Shown here: positions 38,628-41,661 of the stretch, piece after piece | How positions within the stretch are numbered: position 1 is the first letter of the stretch | How the letters are laid out: every line of letters begins with the position of its first letter | IMG/VR virus record: IMGVR_UViG_3300042691_003266 | Coordinates: 1 to 41,661 of that record | DNA: 41,661 nucleotides | Direction: 5' to 3' (one strand) | Source of the DNA: a virus | The notes under the pieces: model-generated | Told to the model about the DNA's origin: nothing | The model's input: only the letters and a program-made list of their open reading frames with translations | Databases searched by the model: none | Program-made: the position numbers and the translations under genes

Positions 38628-41600
38628 TAGTTATCTCTCTTTATGTTTTCTACGTCAGCTTTTAGTTTCTTAACTGCTTCAATCAAGATTGCAATAAGTG
38701 GAGTATATGTAACTGTCTTTAAACCACTTCCGTTTGTTTTTACAAGCTCTGGCATGATCTTTTCTAGTTCTTGCGCAATCACACCGTAGCTCTTTGTCTT
38801 GTTATCTTTCCAATCGAAACTATACGTATTTATTTGTTCTAGAATATCAAAGCTGTTATCGATAGACTTAAAGTTTTCTTTAAATGTTACGTCTGAAAGT
38901 GAGTTAAAGTTAGTTGCCGACAGATCTCCGGTCGAAGGATTGAAATATAGTCTAGTCGTAGAAACTTCTGCGAGTTGATTTGAACCAGCGGCTGTTACAA
39001 ACACCGGGAAAACTGTATCGTCATCTGATACGTCAACCGCGTTGATCGTAGTAGATGGGCCGGTAGGACCTTGTATACCCTGTGAGCCGGTTGTACCTTG
39101 CGCTCCTTGAAGACCAATCGCAGTAAATATTTCCCAAGTTGTACCGTCATAAGCAAACTCTACAGAAAAGCCTTTAACGTCCATTGTAATATCATCAGCT
39201 ATGCCTTCGATAGTGCTTCCGTTTCTTGCGACCGTTAGATTTATAGCTGACCAATCGTTAGCGTCAGCGATTACAACGAACGCTCCTGTGGCGGGTGTAG
39301 CTGGGAGTGTAATTGTAAATGTTCCGCCGGCCGTGTTCGTGAGTATTCTATCACCAGAAACCGCAGTGTAATTGGTAGTTCTTAAGATCCAACTAGTAGA
39401 TCCACCTGAAATACCTTGTGCACCAGTCCCAGACGTTCCTTGAGTTCCGGTAGTTCCTTGAATACCTTGCGATCCAGTCGTACCTTGAAGACCTTGCGAT
39501 CCAGTAGCACCTTGCGTTCCTGTTGTTCCTTGGGTACCGGTTGTTCCTTGCGTTCCTGTAGTTCCCTGAGTTCCAGTCGTGCCTTGTGTACCGGTAGTAC
39601 CCTGAGTTCCAGTAATTCCTTGAATACCTTGCGATCCAGTAGTTCCTTGGGTACCGGTTGTTCCTTGTGTACCGATTGTTCCTTGAGTTCCGGTAGTTCC
39701 TTGAATACCTTGCGATCCAGTAGTTCCTTGGGTACCGGTTGTTCCTTGGGTACCGGTTGTTCCTTGTGTACCAGTTGTACCTTGTGTACCAGTTGTACCT
39801 TGTGTACCAGTTGCCCCCTGAGTTCCCTGCTCACCCTGAAGACCCTGAGTTCCTTGTGTACCTTGAAGACCCTGAGTTCCCTGTGTTCCCTGAAGACCCT
39901 GAGTTCCCTGCTCACCCTGAAGACCCTGAGTTCCCTGCTCACCTTGAAGACCCTGAGTTCCCTGTGTTCCCTGAAGACCTTGAGATCCTGTAGTTCCCTG
40001 AGTTCCTGTAGTTCCCTGAGTTCCAGTCGTACCTTGTGTTCCTGTAGTTCCCTGTGTTCCCTGAAGACCTTGAGATCCTGTAGTTCCCTGTGTTCCCTGA
40101 AGACCTTGAGATCCAGTTGTACCTTGCGCACCGGTAGTACCTTGAATACCAGTTGTACCTTGTGTTCCCTGCTCACCCTGAAGTCCTTGAGTTCCTTGAG
40201 ATCCAGTCGTACCTTGAGATCCAGTTGTACCTTGCGTTCCCTGAATACCTTGAGATCCTGTAGTTCCCTGAGTTCCAGTAGTACCTTGAGATCCAGTAGT
40301 ACCTTGAGTTCCTTGAATACCTTGTTCACCCTGAGTTCCTTGTGATCCCTGAAGACCTTGAGATCCAGTAGTTCCTTGAACTCCGGTAGTACCTTGAATA
40401 CCTTGTGTTCCAGTAGTACCTTGGGTACCAATCGTTCCCTGAATACCTTGAGTTCCGGTAGTACCCTGAGTTCCAGTTGTACCTTGAGTTCCCTGAAGAC
40501 CTTGAGTTCCGGTAGTACCCTGAGTTCCTTGGAGGCCTTGAGATCCAGTAGTACCTTGAGATCCAGTAGTACCTTGAGTTCCTTGAATACCTTGTTCACC
40601 CTGAGTTCCTTGTGATCCCTGAAGACCTTGAGATCCAGTAGTTCCTTGAACTCCCTGAGTTCCTGTTGTTCCTTGTGATCCAGTCGTGCCTTGAGTTCCC
40701 TGAAGACCTTGAGCACCGTCTAATCCGTCTACAGCAGCCGTACCTTGAGATCCTTGAAGACCTTGCGATCCGGTTGTACCCTGAGCTCCCTGTAAATTAG
40801 TTGGATCTCCAACCCACGTACCGCTTGAGTTTATTACAGGTCCTATACTTTGTATTGTAACTCCACTTACTATAATATTCGCATCTGGATTAATAGAAAA
40901 CTCAACACCATTGAGTTCTAATCCAGCGCCTGCTTTGTAAATCTGTGAAGAGCTTATCTGTGAGAAGTTTATGCCAGTGCTTCCAAATGTAATGACTCCT
41001 TCTGTGGTCAGTACATAGAGTTCGCCGGCTCCGGTGTTACCTTCTAGGACGTAAAACGCGTCGCCTCTACCTATACTTCCAGAATCGCTTGGGCTGTAAG
41101 AATCTGTATCGGTTGAACGAGTAAGAACCCAATCAGTATTTGCAGAACCAGTATCTGTGACTGTATACACGCCGTTATGAGCCGTGTTAGCTTGTTGATA
41201 TAAAAGAACACGGTTGTCAGTACTTAGCGTAATTCCATCTATAATAAGACCTAGCTGAGTTCCGCCATTCGTTAATGTAGCGCCAACTCCTGATATTCCG
41301 TTATCATAAATAGCATTAAGAGAGATTGGTGACTCTACTCTAACTGGGTCGTGATAATGTATAGCCGCAGATACTAGTGTATCTACATACTGTTTTGTGA
41401 CGGCTTGTAGATTACCAGATGGATCTTGTGCAAGAGTTAAGAAACCACCGGTCATCGTGGTGCTAACATCGGATCTTACGAATTGAAGACTATCCAATCC
41501 GTCTAGAGTTGCAGCATCTCCTGCGGTAGATCCTTGTATACCTTGTATACCAAAATTACCTTGAAGACCTTGATCTCCCTGCAGACCCTGAGTTCCCTGC

Positions 41601-41661
41601 TCACCCTGAAGTCCTTGTGTACCTTGCTCACCCTGAAGTCCTTGTGTACCTTGCTCACCCT
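38627..41661 (-). CDS. Collagen-like tail fibre with C-terminal peptidase S74 chaperone (5' end outside window)
   Basis: The frame stays open to the right edge of the window, so the N-terminus is missing; about 1010 codons are visible. Order from the N-terminal side: a collagen block (GLQGEQGTQ-type), a fibre domain starting 'TLDGLDSLQFVRSDV', a long Gly-X-Y block (about 150 triplets, GTQ/GTT/GLQ, no Pro or Lys), a beta domain shared with the neighbouring 128-aa protein, a short third collagen bit, then the S74 domain ('SLSDVTFKENFKSIDNSFDIL...YGVIAQELEKIMPELV'). S74 domains trimerise fibres and cut themselves off before the Ser-Asp; the Ser and Lys are present. A TTG at 41497 is internal and is not the start. 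Confidence 0.9.
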   Translation of the reverse strand, partial: GEQGTQGLQGEQGTQGLQGEQGTQGLQGDQGLQGNFGIQGIQGSTAGDAATLDGLDSLQFVRSDVSTTMTGGFLTLAQDPSGNLQAVTKQYVDTLVSAAIHYHDPVRVESPISLNAIYDNGISGVGATLTNGGTQLGLIIDGITLSTDNRVLLYQQANTAHNGVYTVTDTGSANTDWVLTRSTDTDSYSPSDSGSIGRGDAFYVLEGNTGAGELYVLTTEGVITFGSTGINFSQISSSQIYKAGAGLELNGVEFSINPDANIIVSGVTIQSIGPVINSSGTWVGDPTNLQGAQGTTGSQGLQGSQGTAAVDGLDGAQGLQGTQGTTGSQGTTGTQGVQGTTGSQGLQGSQGTQGEQGIQGTQGTTGSQGTTGSQGLQGTQGTTGTQGLQGTQGTTGTQGTTGTQGIQGTIGTQGTTGTQGIQGTTGVQGTTGSQGLQGSQGTQGEQGIQGTQGTTGSQGTTGTQGTTGSQGIQGTQGTTGSQGTTGSQGTQGLQGEQGTQGTTGIQGTTGAQGTTGSQGLQGTQGTTGSQGLQGTQGTTGTQGTTGTQGTTGTQGTTGSQGLQGTQGTQGLQGEQGTQGLQGEQGTQGLQGTQGTQGLQGTQGTQGLQGEQGTQGATGTQGTTGTQGTTGTQGTTGTQGTTGTQGTTGSQGIQGTTGTQGTIGTQGTTGTQGTTGSQGIQGITGTQGTTGTQGTTGTQGTTGTQGTTGTQGTTGTQGATGSQGLQGTTGSQGIQGTTGTQGTSGTGAQGISGGSTSWILRTTNYTAVSGDRILTNTAGGTFTITLPATPATGAFVVIADANDWSAINLTVARNGSTIEGIADDITMDVKGFSVEFAYDGTTWEIFTAIGLQGAQGTTGSQGIQGPTGPSTTINAVDVSDDDTVFPVFVTAAGSNQLAEVSTTRLYFNPSTGDLSATNFNSLSDVTFKENFKSIDNSFDILEQINTYSFDWKDNKTKSYGVIAQELEKIMPELVKTNGSGLKTVTYTPLIAILIEAVKKLKADVENIKRDN
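39402..40795 (-). repeat. Collagen-coding tandem repeat block B
   Basis: Low-complexity DNA built of 9-bp units coding Gly-X-Y triplets, mostly GTQ, GTT, GLQ and GIQ, with longer repeats of 18-45 bp nearly identical between copies. A single interruption (TAAVDGLDGAQ) lies at about 40710-40745. Other reading frames, on both strands, remain open through the block as a side effect of the repeat. Confidence 0.9.
41531..41661 (-). repeat. Collagen-coding tandem repeat block A (truncated by the window)
   Basis: The same Gly-X-Y type repeats, here with more GEQ and GLQ triplets, in frame with the fibre gene and running off the right edge. It shows that collagen sequence flanks both sides of the fibre domain at about 40800-41530. 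Confidence 0.85.

Noticed and set aside
39382-40716. A 444-codon open frame on the minus strand with 'VFRELK'-like repeats, and open frames on the plus strand over the same stretch (39416-40345, 39739-39993)
   Set aside because: They are by-products of the 9-bp collagen repeat, which leaves several frames without stops. They lack ribosome-binding sites and overlap the collagen fibre gene fully.
41495-41497. TTG as start codon of the collagen-like fibre
   Set aside because: The frame continues upstream to the window edge with more collagen triplets, and no ribosome-binding site precedes this TTG.
1-41661. tRNA genes, CRISPR arrays, integrase or IS elements
   Set aside because: No cloverleaf with a GTTCRANYC-type arm in a gene-free gap, no spaced direct repeats outside the collagen gene and no transposase- or integrase-like protein were found.

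Overview
This window is part of the genome of a T4-like myovirus (class Caudoviricetes). Read along the minus strand it carries the T4 morphogenesis genes in the canonical order 13-14-15-16-17-18-19-20-21-22-23. It also has exact copies of the T4-type late promoter TATAAATA in front of gp13, gp18, the gene after gp20, gp21, gp22 and gp23. The gene content (PhoH, RNase H, DUF932, PAAR tip protein, small hypothetical genes, large beta-rich fibres) resembles the 'distant' T4-like phages of marine bacteria and alphaproteobacteria. A DUF2312/GapR homologue, a family typical of Alphaproteobacteria, points to an alphaproteobacterial host; that host call is inference. No integrase, attachment site, tRNA, IS element or CRISPR array was seen. 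Coding density is very high: the longest stretch without a gene is about 120 bp (27257-27376).

Region 1 (1-11519, plus strand): early/metabolic genes in overlapping or tightly spaced runs. In order: a hypothetical gene, an SH3-like DUF2693 protein, a GT4 glycosyltransferase, a hypothetical gene, RNase H, a hypothetical gene, a 51-aa basic/acidic protein, a HAD phosphatase, an FmdB-like protein, PhoH, a probable structural protein, a PAAR spike tip, a PD-(D/E)XK nuclease, a set of small hypothetical genes (including a lipoprotein and a SWIM zinc-finger protein), a beta-helix protein, DUF932, a 28-aa membrane protein, GapR and a SAM methyltransferase. Three near-identical host-type promoters (TTGACA, identical 16-nt spacer segment) drive blocks starting at 6664, 7085 and 9394; two of them carry a perfect inverted repeat overlapping the -10.

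Region 2 (11514-11582): a two-way terminator separates the converging plus-strand early genes from the minus-strand late genes.

Region 3 (11585-27288, minus strand): head, neck and tail genes. Between gp20 and gp21 lies a 771-aa repeat protein whose repeats each carry a (L/I)xE motif matching the gp21 protease consensus, so it may be an internal head polyprotein. A fibre-like 507-aa gene sits between gp14 and gp15.

Region 4 (27377-34869, minus strand): a glycan cassette upstream of the neck genes. It has a nucleotidyltransferase-cupin fusion, two FkbM methyltransferases, a GT17/2OG-oxygenase fusion, a TPR-methyltransferase, and two GH130-like beta-propeller proteins, one with a TPR-like N-terminus. 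A consensus sigma70 promoter at 27315-27342 points against this cassette.

Region 5 (34944-41661, minus strand): adsorption/fibre proteins. These are a fibre-tip protein, a 969-aa beta-rich structural protein, a small beta-domain protein, and a collagen-like fibre with a C-terminal peptidase S74 chaperone, which runs off the right edge of the window. Placing the glycan genes between fibres and neck suggests they act on a virion or host surface glycan late in infection, perhaps on the threonine-rich collagen fibre; this last step is a hypothesis.
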